Notes under the pieces: model-generated
Database searches by the model: none
Seen by the model: the letters and a program-made list of their open reading frames with translations, nothing else
Told to the model about the DNA's origin: nothing
Shown here: piece after piece, positions 43,063 through 53,340 of the stretch
How positions within the stretch are numbered: the stretch's first letter is position 1
Layout of the letters: every line of letters begins with the position of its first letter
From: Desulfitobacterium dehalogenans ATCC 51507
GTDB lineage: Bacteria; Bacillota; Desulfitobacteriia; Desulfitobacteriales; Desulfitobacteriaceae
Length of the DNA: 64,000 bases
Direction of reading: 5' to 3'
Assembly (NCBI RefSeq): GCF_000243155.2
Contig: NC_018017.1
Span: forward strand, 2,356,001 to 2,420,000
Program-made: the position numbers and the translations under genes

Positions 43063-46000
43063 CTACTTAGCGACTTCTCCTGCCTTCATATGCTCTTTGG
43101 CAACAGATAGCATCAGTTTGATTCGATTCAATTGATTTACTTCACTAGCTCCAGGGTCATAGTCGATTACAGCAATATTGGCTTTAGGGTAAGAGCGGCG
43201 CAGGGAGCGAATCATTCCTTTGCCAATAATATGGTTTGGCAAGCAACCAAAAGGTTGCAAGCAAGCAATATTCATAACACCGCTGTGCAAAAGCTCTACC
43301 ATTTCTCCGGTCAAATACCAGCCTTCACCTGTCTGATTAGCTAAGGATATATGCTCCTCAGCGCTGCGAGCAATTTCTTCGATGGTACCGGGAGGGGTGA
43401 ATCGTCGACTGGCAGCTAAGGCTCTGCGCATATCCTTCCGATAATGCTCCATGAGTTTAACAGTTAACAAGCCATTAAACATTGCTTTAAAACTACCTGA
43501 TAGAACATCAAATTTAACTTTATAGCAATAGGCACAATAAAGAAGGAAACCCATTAAATCCGGTTGAGTTACTTCTGCCCCTTCAGCCTCCAACAATTCC
43601 ACTAGATTATTATTAGCTGTGGGATGATATTTGACGAGAATCTCACCGACGATGCCCACTTTGGGTTTGACCATATCCTCATGGATTTCTAAATTGTCGA
43701 AGTCTTCGACGATCTTATAGATATTGGCTTTAATCTCCTTCTTGTTCCCTCGTCTCAAGGCTTCCTGGCATTTTTCCACCCAATAATCATAGCGAGCATT
43801 GGCGGATCCAGGAACCTTTTCATAGGGACGAACACGATGAAGAACGTTCATAAGCAAATCTCCATAAACAATTCCCCAAAGGAGATCTGGAAGCATCTTC
43901 GCTGTGATCTTAAAGCCGGGGTTGGCTTCCAATCCGGAGGCATTCAAAGAAATAACCGGGACTTGGTCCATACCTGTGTCTTTTAATGCCTTGCGAATAA
44001 AGGCGATATAATTAGTGGCTCGACACCCGCCACCCGTTTGGGAAATAAGGACAGCGGTCCGATTTAAATCATATTTACCTGATTTCAAGGCCTCTAACAA
44101 TTGTCCGACAACGATGATGGTAGGATAACAGGCATCGTTGTGAACATGCTTTAACCCTTCATCAATAGCCCCCCGGTCAACGGAGGGTAAGACCTCAATA
44201 GTGTAGCCCGCCTTTTCAAAGCCTGTTTTTAAGAATTGGAACTGATGGGGAGCCATTTGAGGGGCAATAATAGTGTATTTTTTCTTCATTTCTTCCGTAA
44301 AGACCACTCTGCCTTCTGGATCATGAAGTTTCCTTGGCATGAAATGTCGCTTATCTCTTTCATGAACAGCTGCCAGCAAGGAGCGAATACGGATCCGAGC
44401 AGCTCCCAAATTGGTGATCTCATCTATCTTCAGGATAGTATAAATCTTACCATAACGCTCTAAAATTTCTGCAACCTGATCGATGGTTACCGCATCCAAA
44501 CCGCAACCAAAGGAGTTTAACTGAATCAGTTCCAGGTTAGGTTTATCGGCGACAAATTGAGCTGCAGCATAGAGCCGGGTGTGATACATCCACTGATCCA
44601 CCACTCGCATAGGCCGTTCGGGGTTCGTGATATGACGAATGGCATCTTCGGAAATCACTACTAGACCAAATCCTTGTAATAGTTCAGGGATACCATGGTG
44701 AATCTCGGGATCAATATGATAAGGTCGTCCAGCAAGGACAATTCCCTTTAGTCCATGAGCCTCAATATACCGAAGCGCCTCTTCTCCTTTCTGGCGAACA
44801 TCACTTTTATAGTGCTCTAACTCCGCATAGGCTTTGTCCATGGCCTGAGCGATTTCTCGTGGTGTCAAGCCTTCTGCTTTAGACAATTCCTCGATTAAGC
44901 GTTTTCTCATGTGTTTAGGACTATCAATGGGTAAAAAAGGATGATAAAAAATAATATTTTTTTCTTTCAAGATATCCATATTGGAACGGATCGTTTCCGG
45001 ATAGGAGGTTACAATCGGGCAGTTGAAATGATTGTTGGATTCCAAATCTTCTTTAATATTAAAGGGAATGGAAGGATAAAATATTTTATTAACCCCTTTT
45101 TTCACCAAACTCACAATATGCCCATGGACCAACTTCGCGGGGAAACATTCAGACTCCGAGGGAATAGTATCCATTCCTGATTCATATAGGGTCTTGGTAG
45201 AATGTCCGGAGAGAACCACTCGATAGCCCAATTCTGTAAAGAAAGTGAACCAAAAAGGATAATCCTCATAAATATTCAGAACTCGAGGAATGCCGATTAC
45301 CCCTCGGGGGGCTTCTTCACTGGACAAAGGCTTATAACGAAATACTCTCTTATATTTATAATCATACAAGTTAGGAATATCAGTCTCAGCTTTTTCATGG
45401 CCGGCTCCCCGCTCACAACGGTTTCCGGAAATAAAGATCTCGCCATTGGAAAAATGTTTAACCGTAAGCAAGCAGTTGTTTCCACATAAGCCACAACGTT
45501 TCATGGTCGTTTCCGTAGCGAAGGATTGCAGCTGTTCCGCCGGCAAAAGTTTTGTTTCGTAACCCTTGTCGTAACGCTCTTTAGCAATCAGCGCTGCTCC
45601 AAAAGCTCCCATAATTCCGGCAATATCGGGACGAACCACTTCCCTGCCCAGCAGTTTCTCCAAAGAACGCAGGACAGCCTCGTTGTAAAATGTTCCACCT
45701 TGAACAACGATTTTCTCCCCCAGTTCTTCCGTGTTGCGTAAGCGAATAACCTTAAATAAGGCGTTCTTAATGACGGACATGGATATCCCGGCGGATATAT
45801 CACTGACCGTCGCTCCTTCTTTTTGGGCTTGCTTCACTTTGGAATTCATAAATACAGTACAGCGTGTCCCGAGATCCACCGCATTTTTGGATTCCAGACC
45901 AATTCGAGCAAATTCCTTAACATCCATATTGAGTGAGTTGGCAAAGGTCTCCACGAAAGATCCACACCCGGAAGAGCAGGCTTCATTAAGCATGATGGAA

Positions 46001-47310
46001 TCAATAACCCCATTTTTAATAACTAAGCTCTTCATATCCTGACCGCCGATATCCAGAACAAAATTGACACCGGGCAGGAAAAAGTCAGCTGCTTTGGCAT
46101 GGGCTACGGTCTCGATCTCTCCAATATCCACCTTAAGTGCCGTCTTAATCAGCTGTTCTCCATAACCTGTTACCGTAGAATTGCGTATGGTGATGTCAGG
46201 ATTCAATTTGGAATGCATGACTTTTAGAGCACCTATGGTTGATTCCAGGGGGCTACCCATATTGCTTCCGTAATAGGAGTACAACAATCCCCCCTCTTCA
46301 TCGATTAAAGCAATTTTGGTGGTAGTCGAACCCGCATCTATACCTAGAAAAGCATTGCCAGTATACTGCTGAGGATCTTTTCGGTTTACTTTATAGCGTG
46401 CATGCCTCTCTTTAAATGCCTCATATTCTCCTTCATCCGCGAAGAGAGGCTCTGCAGTGGTTTCTTCATCTTGGATAATGCTATTAATATAAGGAGCGTT
46501 ATCATAGAGAGTCTGAGCGAAAAATGCTTGTTCATCCTGAGATGCTAATGCGGCTCCCATTGCTACAAAGTATTGAGCATCCTCGGGGAAAATAGCATAA
46601 TCTCCTTCCAGTTTCAAAGTCTCCGTAAATCGTTTGCGTAACTCGGATAGGAAAAACAAAGGTCCACCGAGAAAGGCTACTCTGCCACGAATAGGGCGAC
46701 CTTGAGCCAAAGCCGTAATCGTTTGATTAACAACGGCTTGGAGGACCGAAACAGCGATATCTTCCTTTGCAGCTCCTTCGTTCAACAAGGGTTGCACATC
46801 AGTTTTGGCAAAAACGCCACATCGAGATGCAATGGGATAAATAGTCTTATAATCCTTGGCCAGCTCATTTAAGCCTTCTGCATCGACCTGAAGCAAGGAG
46901 GCCATTTGATCAATAAAGGCTCCCGTACCACCTGCACAGGTTCCATTCATTCTTTGTTCAATGGATTCGCCAAAATACGTAATTTTAGCATCCTCGCCCC
47001 CCAGCTCAATAGCAACATCAGTCTGAGGTATCATCTTCTTGACCGCTGCGGACCCCGCAATGACCTCTTGGACAAAAGGAACTCCCAATTTTCGGGCTAG
47101 GTTAAAACCGCCTGAACCGGCAATCATCATCGTAATAAGTTGTCCATTTAAAACGGACTTTGCATCTTCTAGCATCGAAAGAACAGTATCTTTGATATTC
47201 GAAAAGTGCCTCAAATATTGTTTATAGACAATGCCTTGTTCAGGACTGAGAATAATCATTTTAACAGTCGTAGAACCCACATCGAGCCCAACATTGAGCA
47301 CCTTGGTCAT
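43063..47310 (-). CDS. giant 2-hydroxyacyl-CoA dehydratase-type activase fusion
   Basis: 1415 residues. Two BadF/HgdC-type ATPase modules lie in tandem: the first starts [13 protein letters not shown] with cluster cysteines Cys125 (TCAGGTGAF) and Cys164 (SRCGVFA). The second starts [15 protein letters not shown] near 315 with ACSSGCGSF and [10 protein letters not shown] cysteine knuckle (CGLCGNNC ... CERGAG) follows near 605. DUF2229- and HgdB-like modules fill the rest ([16 protein letters not shown] near 700, [31 protein letters not shown]). Such proteins couple ATP hydrolysis to injection of a very low-potential electron into a partner. Start ATG 47308-47310 has AGGAGG; the longer frame is leader. 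Confidence 0.9.
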   Translation of the reverse strand: MTKVLNVGLDVGSTTVKMIILSPEQGIVYKQYLRHFSNIKDTVLSMLEDAKSVLNGQLITMMIAGSGGFNLARKLGVPFVQEVIAGSAAVKKMIPQTDVAIELGGEDAKITYFGESIEQRMNGTCAGGTGAFIDQMASLLQVDAEGLNELAKDYKTIYPIASRCGVFAKTDVQPLLNEGAAKEDIAVSVLQAVVNQTITALAQGRPIRGRVAFLGGPLFFLSELRKRFTETLKLEGDYAIFPEDAQYFVAMGAALASQDEQAFFAQTLYDNAPYINSIIQDEETTAEPLFADEGEYEAFKERHARYKVNRKDPQQYTGNAFLGIDAGSTTTKIALIDEEGGLLYSYYGSNMGSPLESTIGALKVMHSKLNPDITIRNSTVTGYGEQLIKTALKVDIGEIETVAHAKAADFFLPGVNFVLDIGGQDMKSLVIKNGVIDSIMLNEACSSGCGSFVETFANSLNMDVKEFARIGLESKNAVDLGTRCTVFMNSKVKQAQKEGATVSDISAGISMSVIKNALFKVIRLRNTEELGEKIVVQGGTFYNEAVLRSLEKLLGREVVRPDIAGIMGAFGAALIAKERYDKGYETKLLPAEQLQSFATETTMKRCGLCGNNCLLTVKHFSNGEIFISGNRCERGAGHEKAETDIPNLYDYKYKRVFRYKPLSSEEAPRGVIGIPRVLNIYEDYPFWFTFFTELGYRVVLSGHSTKTLYESGMDTIPSESECFPAKLVHGHIVSLVKKGVNKIFYPSIPFNIKEDLESNNHFNCPIVTSYPETIRSNMDILKEKNIIFYHPFLPIDSPKHMRKRLIEELSKAEGLTPREIAQAMDKAYAELEHYKSDVRQKGEEALRYIEAHGLKGIVLAGRPYHIDPEIHHGIPELLQGFGLVVISEDAIRHITNPERPMRVVDQWMYHTRLYAAAQFVADKPNLELIQLNSFGCGLDAVTIDQVAEILERYGKIYTILKIDEITNLGAARIRIRSLLAAVHERDKRHFMPRKLHDPEGRVVFTEEMKKKYTIIAPQMAPHQFQFLKTGFEKAGYTIEVLPSVDRGAIDEGLKHVHNDACYPTIIVVGQLLEALKSGKYDLNRTAVLISQTGGGCRATNYIAFIRKALKDTGMDQVPVISLNASGLEANPGFKITAKMLPDLLWGIVYGDLLMNVLHRVRPYEKVPGSANARYDYWVEKCQEALRRGNKKEIKANIYKIVEDFDNLEIHEDMVKPKVGIVGEILVKYHPTANNNLVELLEAEGAEVTQPDLMGFLLYCAYCYKVKFDVLSGSFKAMFNGLLTVKLMEHYRKDMRRALAASRRFTPPGTIEEIARSAEEHISLANQTGEGWYLTGEMVELLHSGVMNIACLQPFGCLPNHIIGKGMIRSLRRSYPKANIAVIDYDPGASEVNQLNRIKLMLSVAKEHMKAGEVAK

Positions 47311-47639
47311 CCAATTTCCTCCTATCAAAATCAATAAAAAATATATATACTTTATATATAATATAACATAATAATCGACAAGAACTAACTTGTCAGAATA
47401 TTTAAACGAACCCAAATTCGATTTTCCGTGGTATAAAATCCCATCTTAGTTAAAGATATCAAGCAGTAGTTCTTGACAGATGGACATATCATACTAGTAA
47501 TATATGTATTTATTCATAATTAGAGACACACTTGAAAAATATATTCTACTGAAATAGATAGTTTCGCATTATATATTCTACAAGAAGTATAAATCTCCTT
47601 TTGATATTATCGGTCGAGAAAAATGCTCCCGAAGGTAAT
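47311..47639. other. AT-rich intergenic region upstream of the activase gene
   Basis: About 330 bases without a convincing ORF. It includes a run of TATATA sequence next to the activase start and an inverted repeat GACAAG-AACTAA-CTTGTC (47377-47394) that could be an operator. The activase promoter should be here, but no clear -35/-10 pair was found on the minus strand; TTGTCG with a 17-base spacer to TATATA is the best guess. Confidence 0.4.
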
Positions 47640-47677
47640 AAAAAACCAGATAATACAGATTTAACTGTACTATCTGG
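47640..47677 (-). terminator. terminator of the LysM/peptidoglycan-binding gene
   Basis: Arms CCAGATA-A-TACAG and CTGTA-C-TATCTGG (47646-47677 in all) with one mismatch, followed on the minus strand by TTTTTTATT. Confidence 0.85.
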
Positions 47678-47719
47678 CTACTCACTTTTACTAACTATAC
47701 TGCTTACGAGATGGGGACT

Positions 47720-48604
47720 TTAGCGGCAATTTACCCCCAATGCCGTCCAGGTTCGAATCCCTACAATGCCATCTTGTACAAGGCCTCTGCTCTTTTGGAA
47801 GGCAATTACTGCTGCTTGGGTTCTAGAACCGAAAATCCCATCAATCGCTCCAGGCCTAAAGCCTTGTGCTATCAATAGGGATTGCAGTTCTTTAACAGCC
47901 GCCCCCCGAGATCCCATCCGCAAAGTCGGACAAGCGTGTGGGTGCGGGTGCGGGGATGGTGTCATGCAATTAACCCCCAGCGCCGTCCAGGTCCGGACGC
48001 CCACTATACCGTCTTGCACTAATCCCTTACTTCTTTGGAAAGCAACGACTGCTGCTTCCGTTCTCGGTCCAAAGATCCCATCAATGGCCCCCGGACTGAA
48101 GCCATGGGATGTAAGAAGCTGCTGCAGATGAACCACAGATGGCCCCGTCGAACCTTGACGCAAAGTGGGACAAGAGTGCGGGTGCGGGGATGGTGTCATG
48201 CAATTAACCCCCAGCGCCGTCCAAGTCTTAACCCCAACGATTCCATCCTGTACCAAACCCCGACTGCCCTGGAAAGCGATAACAGCTGCTTCTGTTCTCG
48301 GTCCGAAGATTCCATCGATAGCTCCTGGACTAAAGCCGTGAGATGTAAGAAGTTGCTGTAAATGTACGACTGAGGGGCCTTGAGAACCCTGTCTGAGAAC
48401 GGGGCAAGCTTCGCCTTGACCAGGCATTTGTGGATGCATTGGATGCGTTGGGCATGGTTGTGCTGGAACACAAATAACTTGACCTGGGAAAAGACACATA
48501 GGATCAGCAATTTGCGGATTTAACATGAGAAGCTCTTCTACTGTAGTATTAAACATACAGGCAATGTCGAAAAGAGTTTCCCCAGGTTTTACCACATAAT
48601 TCAT
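47720..48604 (-). CDS. LysM protein with three peptidoglycan-binding repeats
   Basis: 294 residues. LysM domain 2-46 (MNYVVKPGETLFDIACMFNT), a Pro/His linker, then three PG_binding_1 domains at about 67-135, 145-213 and 225-293, each ending WTALGVNC. No signal peptide is visible, as in many spore-coat or cortex LysM proteins of Firmicutes. The ATG at 48602-48604 has AAAGGGG; an upstream frame adds 14 residues without support. No catalytic domain is present, so it probably anchors or docks to cell wall. Confidence 0.85.
   Translation of the reverse strand: MNYVVKPGETLFDIACMFNTTVEELLMLNPQIADPMCLFPGQVICVPAQPCPTHPMHPQMPGQGEACPVLRQGSQGPSVVHLQQLLTSHGFSPGAIDGIFGPRTEAAVIAFQGSRGLVQDGIVGVKTWTALGVNCMTPSPHPHSCPTLRQGSTGPSVVHLQQLLTSHGFSPGAIDGIFGPRTEAAVVAFQRSKGLVQDGIVGVRTWTALGVNCMTPSPHPHPHACPTLRMGSRGAAVKELQSLLIAQGFRPGAIDGIFGSRTQAAVIAFQKSRGLVQDGIVGIRTWTALGVNCR
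47723..48406 (-). repeat. three tandem coding repeats of 234-240 bases
   Basis: The DNA of the three peptidoglycan-binding domains is a direct repeat; for example CCCCCA followed by GCCGTCCA recurs at about 47734, 47974 and 48208. Repeats 1 and 2 of the protein are almost identical (QGSxGPSVVHLQQLLTSHGF in both), which points to a recent duplication. Repeat 3 is more diverged. Confidence 0.8.
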
Positions 48605-48689
48605 AAATACACCCCTTTCCATAGATTTTCCGTATATCCTATGCAAAAGGTACGGGAATGCTATTGGAAATGGGCAAAAGGATAGAAAA

Positions 48690-49148
48690 TTACTCGCGTT
48701 CCTTTAGGTACAAAGAATCCAGATGGCGATGCAAACGCTTCAACACCCTTTGAAATTGAAAGGAATGTAGAGTGGAAATATTAATGATATTCGCTACTAG
48801 ACTCATTACTCTTCCATGAGGTTCTAAAGCAATGGAATAGCTAACCTTCGTTCCGCCATTTTCCAGTTCCTCAAGGTCCCACCAGCTCTCGCCAACGACG
48901 ACACCCTGATAATAACGAATATCTATGCGACTTGGAAAGGTTAAGGATATTGTCTCGCAACGGAACCATCCCCCTGAAGCCCATACTTCAATCTTAGCAT
49001 GGAGATTATCACTGGGCTTTTCCAAGATTCGCACTCGAAATTCTCCTGGCCACCACTTTTTATATCCCGGAATGTCCGCAAGCAAGGGATAGATCATTTG
49101 TGGTGAATAGGGATATTCATAGGAATCCTTAGCTTGAATTTTGCTCAT
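48690..49148 (-). CDS. SRPBCC/START-like lipid-binding protein
   Basis: 152 residues with the helix-grip pattern of the polyketide-cyclase/Coq10 family: SYEYPYSPQMIYPLLADIPG at the start, YKKWWPG, a central beta meander (YYQGVVVGESWWDLEEL) and a long C-terminal helix. It probably binds a hydrophobic ligand. AGGAGGG lies 13 bases before the ATG. No partner is obvious in its neighbourhood. Confidence 0.75.
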   Translation of the reverse strand: MSKIQAKDSYEYPYSPQMIYPLLADIPGYKKWWPGEFRVRILEKPSDNLHAKIEVWASGGWFRCETISLTFPSRIDIRYYQGVVVGESWWDLEELENGGTKVSYSIALEPHGRVMSLVANIINISTLHSFQFQRVLKRLHRHLDSLYLKERE

Positions 49149-49199
49149 CTTTTAGTCGTTCCCTCCTGCATACTATCTTCTCCGCGTGGACTTAAAAGC

Positions 49200-49562
49200 T
49201 CATTTTTTCGTTTTTCTGCTTAATAAAAAGATAGTAACTCCTGAGCCAATCCCGACGAGAAGGACCCGCACCCAAAATATTTCGATAAAAAACACCATAG
49301 AAATTGCTAAAGAAAGCCATAAGCATGAGATAGATACAGCTTTAGCACGCAAAGTAATTCCTTTATCTTCGTAATAATCCTTAAGATAAGGTCCAAGCCA
49401 TTTACTTTCCAACAGTCTCTTATGAAGATTTGGGGAACTTCTCATATAGCATGCCCCTGCCAATAATAGGAAAGGAGTCGTGGGGACTACAGGTAAGAAC
49501 ACACCGATAACGCCAAAAATTACACATAGTGTTCCAATCCCAATCAAAATCATTTTCATCAT
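49200..49562 (-). CDS. YbaN family (DUF454) membrane protein
   Basis: 120 residues, three to four membrane helices. The family signature VIGVFLPVVPTTPFLLLA is near residue 17 and the ACYMRSSPNLHKRLL block follows, which is diagnostic for YbaN/DUF454. Function unknown; some relatives sit beside haem or iron genes, but here it lies between SRPBCC and ArsC-like genes. Confidence 0.88.
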   Translation of the reverse strand: MMKMILIGIGTLCVIFGVIGVFLPVVPTTPFLLLAGACYMRSSPNLHKRLLESKWLGPYLKDYYEDKGITLRAKAVSISCLWLSLAISMVFFIEIFWVRVLLVGIGSGVTIFLLSRKTKK

Positions 49563-49603
49563 TTACTTTTCTTCTCTTCCTTCCCATGACTTATTATTGA
49601 AAA

Positions 49604-49942
49604 TCATTCCCACTCTTTCCATACTTCCGGTTGATAACCTACTGTTGCTTTCCTGCCATTTCGGACAATAGGGGTTTTATAGAGTTTAGGATGAGTTAAA
49701 AGAAGTTCTTCACGAATCTCCACGCCCCTAATTTGATCAAGTTTTAGAGTTTTATATTCTTTCGCATCTTTATTTATAAGTTCATTTAAAGAGATAGTGG
49801 ATTTAACACTCTGCAGTTCACCTTTACTTAAAGCTTTTTCATTGAGATCGATAAATTGAAACTTAATATTTCGTTCTTTAAAATATCGTTCCGCCTTTTT
49901 GGTATCAAAACATTTTTTAGTTCCAAAAATCTGTATATTCAA
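49604..49942 (-). CDS. ArsC/Spx-like thioredoxin-fold protein
   Basis: 112 residues of the ArsC family. The active cysteine is in GTKKCFDTKKAERYF near residue 11, a single Cys without the CXXC of Spx. The end (KLYKTPIVRNGRKATVGYQ) matches the conserved P-x-V-x-x-G region. Start TTG with AAGGAGG upstream. It may be a glutaredoxin-like reductase rather than a true arsenate reductase; no ars genes are near. Confidence 0.82.
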   Translation of the reverse strand: MNIQIFGTKKCFDTKKAERYFKERNIKFQFIDLNEKALSKGELQSVKSTISLNELINKDAKEYKTLKLDQIRGVEIREELLLTHPKLYKTPIVRNGRKATVGYQPEVWKEWE

Positions 49943-50080
49943 AAGTTCTGCCTCCTTAATAAGGAAATCCTTTAATTATAATTTTGCAAGTATTGGGTAC
50001 TCCTTTAAAATAGCATAAACTATTAGATTTCGTCCATCTATTGCAATTTTTAATCTTACCCTATACATTCTGATTAATGC

Positions 50081-50124
50081 AAAAAAGGCTTTTCCAGACA
50101 ATGTTTTCATTATCGGAAAAGCCT
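50081..50124 (-). terminator. terminator of the 313-residue hypothetical gene
   Basis: Perfect arms AGGCTTTTCC (50086-50095) and GGAAAAGCCT (50115-50124), followed on the minus strand by TTTTTTGC. Confidence 0.85.
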
Positions 50125-50134
50125 ATCAGGGTGT

Positions 50135-51076
50135 CTATGCTCTTCTTAGTTCATCCCATTGATGGATGACTCTCAGCATATTATCTTGAATACTTGAGGC
50201 ATAGATTGTCTCCAGCCAAGTAAAGTAATTTTTAATTATGATCTGATCCTCATGACAAAGTTCCATATATGCAACTAAAGGCATGTATTCAGTGTCATAA
50301 AGCAAGGAGGCGACAAAGAGCTCTGCGAAGAATTCTCCCCCATCTTCAGGGTTCATCTGGTAATCATCAAAAATTTGCTTGACCATATTCATAAAGCCCG
50401 GAGGCATCACCTTTGTATCTTCTGTTATCGAATAATGCAGAATGTGAACCAATGCATGGAGAATAGGAAGTAATAACTCCCTTTCCATATTCGGTTGAAA
50501 AACCCCCAGGCAATGAAGGCGCGGAATGGTCATTAGGGAACCTTCTCTTAATTTTAATCTGAAACTTAATACAGGGACTAAGAGGGGGTTCTTCGTCAAG
50601 CTATTAAAAAACACAGGATAGTCTTCTTTGAGAAAGGATAAGGCACAATCCATCTCTTTACATAAAGCATCTTTTTTGCCCCAAGTGTCCTGCTTCCAAG
50701 TCGTAGGGCTCTGCTCCGCTAAGGATAATATTTTGAGAAGTTCCAGCACTTCACCTTCAAAGCTTGAAAAACGGATAGTTTCGGGAAGTCTGCCCAAGGT
50801 ATAACACAGCCAGAAAGCTAAGGAATCTTCAGGAGGAATCGTCATATACAAGCATCGAGCTTTATAATATTTAAACTGGATATCATCAGCCCATTGACGC
50901 AGATACAAAATAAAAGCTTCCAAGGCATGCCTATCCGCATTGGCTAATCCCTCAGTTACCTCCTGAAGAAATTCTATTGCCTCTGCAGGACTCCTCATGG
51001 TTTTAATTTTCTTTTGATAAGCCAGGTATTGCTCAGGTTGCGTTCCACGATTCGGAACCTTGCTTTTCCGAAACAT
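50135..51076 (-). CDS. hypothetical soluble protein, 313 residues
   Basis: Not recognised. Helical throughout, with no signal peptide or membrane helix. Blocks such as LHALVHILHYSITEDTKVMP near 215 and MNPEDGGEFFAELFVASLLY near 245 look conserved-type but recall no family. The start chosen is ATG 51074-51076 with GAGGGG upstream; a GTG three codons earlier overlaps that site. Single-gene unit with its own terminator, downstream of a sensor kinase. Confidence 0.65.
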   Translation of the reverse strand: MFRKSKVPNRGTQPEQYLAYQKKIKTMRSPAEAIEFLQEVTEGLANADRHALEAFILYLRQWADDIQFKYYKARCLYMTIPPEDSLAFWLCYTLGRLPETIRFSSFEGEVLELLKILSLAEQSPTTWKQDTWGKKDALCKEMDCALSFLKEDYPVFFNSLTKNPLLVPVLSFRLKLREGSLMTIPRLHCLGVFQPNMERELLLPILHALVHILHYSITEDTKVMPPGFMNMVKQIFDDYQMNPEDGGEFFAELFVASLLYDTEYMPLVAYMELCHEDQIIIKNYFTWLETIYASSIQDNMLRVIHQWDELRRA

Positions 51077-51162
51077 CTCAATCACCCCTCATTTAGGTTT
51101 CATGATAGAGTGTTCGAGATGACAAGGAAATTTCCCTTGGTAAATTTTGTCTATTATTTAAG

Positions 51163-53340
51163 CTATTCGGAATATAATGGGGTTTCTTTACTATCGTCTT
51201 TATACAAAAAAATAATCACTTTAAAGAGATCCCCATCCACTTCAATTGTAAAGCTCCCTTTTTGAATTTCAATCAGACTCGTGACGATGGACAAACCAAG
51301 ACCGCTTCCTTGACTGCTTCTCGATTCATCCCCACGCTTAAAGCGTTCCATCAGCTCAGAAGAGGATATATTCAGTTCATAGGCCGAGATATTCTTGATG
51401 GTTAACCTTACTCCAGGACCCATGTCCTCCAGATCAATATATACTCTTGAACCTTCCAGAGCATATTTAAAAATATTGGACAAGAGGTTTTCTATGGATC
51501 GCCAAAGGAGCCTCCCATCAGCCTTGACCCAAATTCTTTCCCGGGGATAATTGAATTTAAAATCCAACTTACGTTCTTGGATTTTCTCATCCACTTCTCC
51601 TAAACCTTGAGTCAGCAAGGATACAATATCAATTCTCTCAAAGGTCACGGGAATATCCCCGCTGGAGGCTTTTGCAGCTTCAAAGAGGTCATCGGTCAAC
51701 ACCTTAAGGCGCTGTGATTTTTGGTCGAGAACCTCTACATATTCTTTTATCTTCTCCGGGTCTTCTTCCGTTTTTAATAAATCAACATAGGTTATGATGG
51801 AAGTTAATGGAGTTCGGATATCATGGGAAACATTAGTGATTAATTCAGTTTTTAAGCGTTCGCTTTTAATCTCATTCTCCACGGCCTTGTTTAAGCCATC
51901 AGTTATACTGTTGATATCTCCAGCCAGTTGAGCAAACTCTCCCCTTCCCTTGATATTAATTGTCGTGGCAAGGTCCCCTTCCTTAACCTGTCTAACCCCC
52001 TCTTTAATGGCCTTGAATTCTTTGACTTTCTTAAAGGACAACCATACAGCCAGACCGATGGTAATAGGAAACATGAAAAAGGTTAAGGCAACGCATAAAG
52101 GGTAACCGATGGCGAGGATGGCCACCTTCATTCCCAGACTGCCGCTGTCATAAATGGCTTTGATACCGGAAAAGAACTTATGAAAAATCGTATAAACCAA
52201 AGTGTGTTTGAAGAGGGTTCTATTCTTAATATGCTTAACCAGGGATAGGACAAAGATCAACCCTAAAGTTGCTATGACCAGAGTAGTGGGATAGATAAGG
52301 ACGGCATTTTGACTTCGATACAGCTCTTCACAGGATGCAAACCATGAAATAATCAAGGCTAAACAAATCGCTACATTAAAATCATTATAGAGGCGATCGA
52401 GTGTATTGAGATGGATTTCTTGATCATCCTTTGAATTTCTTCCCCAGACGGCCAAGAGATAGATAAAGGAAGCTATGAGTCCTGCAAGATAAGCTACTAT
52501 CCGATAAAGAGCATAATTAGCGACTTCTTTGTCTTCCTGCCATTCAGCAATCCGAGGATTTAAAAACTCATCCTCAAAACCGATATACAAAACATCCGGA
52601 TTGTCTTGTGAATAAACGTCAGGAGTAATCCAATGAAAACGCGGATTCTCTTTAATCTCCTGGGGATAGACATTCTGGATAAATCCTTCAAATAGCATAT
52701 AGGCGGGATAAGAAGTATACCCTTCTTTCGACAACTCTGCATGATTGGTCAGCTCCAACTCCCCGGATTTTAGGAAATAATTCAACCCCTTATAGCTTGC
52801 TAACCGCTGTAAAGTCGTTTGGTAATAATAAAGATCTTCTTGAATCAGACGTTCTTTTTCTTTTTCTATCTCTTCTTTATAAGCTTCCAGGAAAATTTGA
52901 TAATTTTCCCTGTCGGATAGATTTGGATTATAAATCCCCGACTGTACCGAACTGGTAGTGCTGGAAGCAGACCGTTGGAAAACGCCCTCTTCTACATGCT
53001 CCTCGATTACTGCTGAGCTTCTGTCGCTGTTTACCTGAAACTCCCAATAGAGGCTGTCAATTCTATTTCTAAGTCTATCCTCTGAAATAGTTCCTCCAGC
53101 TAAAATATTTTCCTCACTCTTATATCTGCTGAGTGACCTTAGGTCGCTGATAATAGTGTTACTTTCATCAATGAAGCCTTCTCCTAGATAATAGCTTTTT
53201 TCCAAGGCTACCCCAAAGTGGCTGCGATTAATGACATTGAGCACTAAAGTAATGACTTGAGTAAAACAAAAGATCACCAGCACAAAAGCCAGAGCTTTGG
53301 CAATCAGTGAATGGCTAAAGCTTCTCGATTTTATATCCAA
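51163..53340 (-). CDS. large multi-spanning sensor histidine kinase
   Basis: 725 residues. First helix 13-33, an extracytoplasmic sensor of about 250 residues (35-283), then about five helices between 285 and 435, HAMP-like region to about 485. HisKA box ELITNVSHDIRTPLTS near 505. The ATPase domain has ENLLSNIFKYA and GSGLGLSIVTSLIE. The start is TTG, 26 bases inside the regulator gene, indicating coupling. The topology resembles VncS/VanS-like kinases with an extra membrane bundle; the signal is unknown. Confidence 0.88.
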   Translation of the reverse strand: MDIKSRSFSHSLIAKALAFVLVIFCFTQVITLVLNVINRSHFGVALEKSYYLGEGFIDESNTIISDLRSLSRYKSEENILAGGTISEDRLRNRIDSLYWEFQVNSDRSSAVIEEHVEEGVFQRSASSTTSSVQSGIYNPNLSDRENYQIFLEAYKEEIEKEKERLIQEDLYYYQTTLQRLASYKGLNYFLKSGELELTNHAELSKEGYTSYPAYMLFEGFIQNVYPQEIKENPRFHWITPDVYSQDNPDVLYIGFEDEFLNPRIAEWQEDKEVANYALYRIVAYLAGLIASFIYLLAVWGRNSKDDQEIHLNTLDRLYNDFNVAICLALIISWFASCEELYRSQNAVLIYPTTLVIATLGLIFVLSLVKHIKNRTLFKHTLVYTIFHKFFSGIKAIYDSGSLGMKVAILAIGYPLCVALTFFMFPITIGLAVWLSFKKVKEFKAIKEGVRQVKEGDLATTINIKGRGEFAQLAGDINSITDGLNKAVENEIKSERLKTELITNVSHDIRTPLTSIITYVDLLKTEEDPEKIKEYVEVLDQKSQRLKVLTDDLFEAAKASSGDIPVTFERIDIVSLLTQGLGEVDEKIQERKLDFKFNYPRERIWVKADGRLLWRSIENLLSNIFKYALEGSRVYIDLEDMGPGVRLTIKNISAYELNISSSELMERFKRGDESRSSQGSGLGLSIVTSLIEIQKGSFTIEVDGDLFKVIIFLYKDDSKETPLYSE

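Noticed and set aside
47473-47503. TTGACA with a TAATAT 19 bases later on the plus strand
   Set aside because: Spacing is too long and no plus-strand gene or RNA-like structure follows; the next gene is on the minus strand.
47745-47765. GGTTCGAATCC, resembling a tRNA T-loop
   Set aside because: It lies inside the last codons of the peptidoglycan-binding gene (GIRTWTALGVN region on the minus strand) and no acceptor or anticodon stems surround it.
49604-49942. Arsenate-resistance gene
   Set aside because: The protein has the ArsC fold, but no arsR, arsB or acr3 is near and only one redox cysteine is visible, so a resistance role is not claimed.
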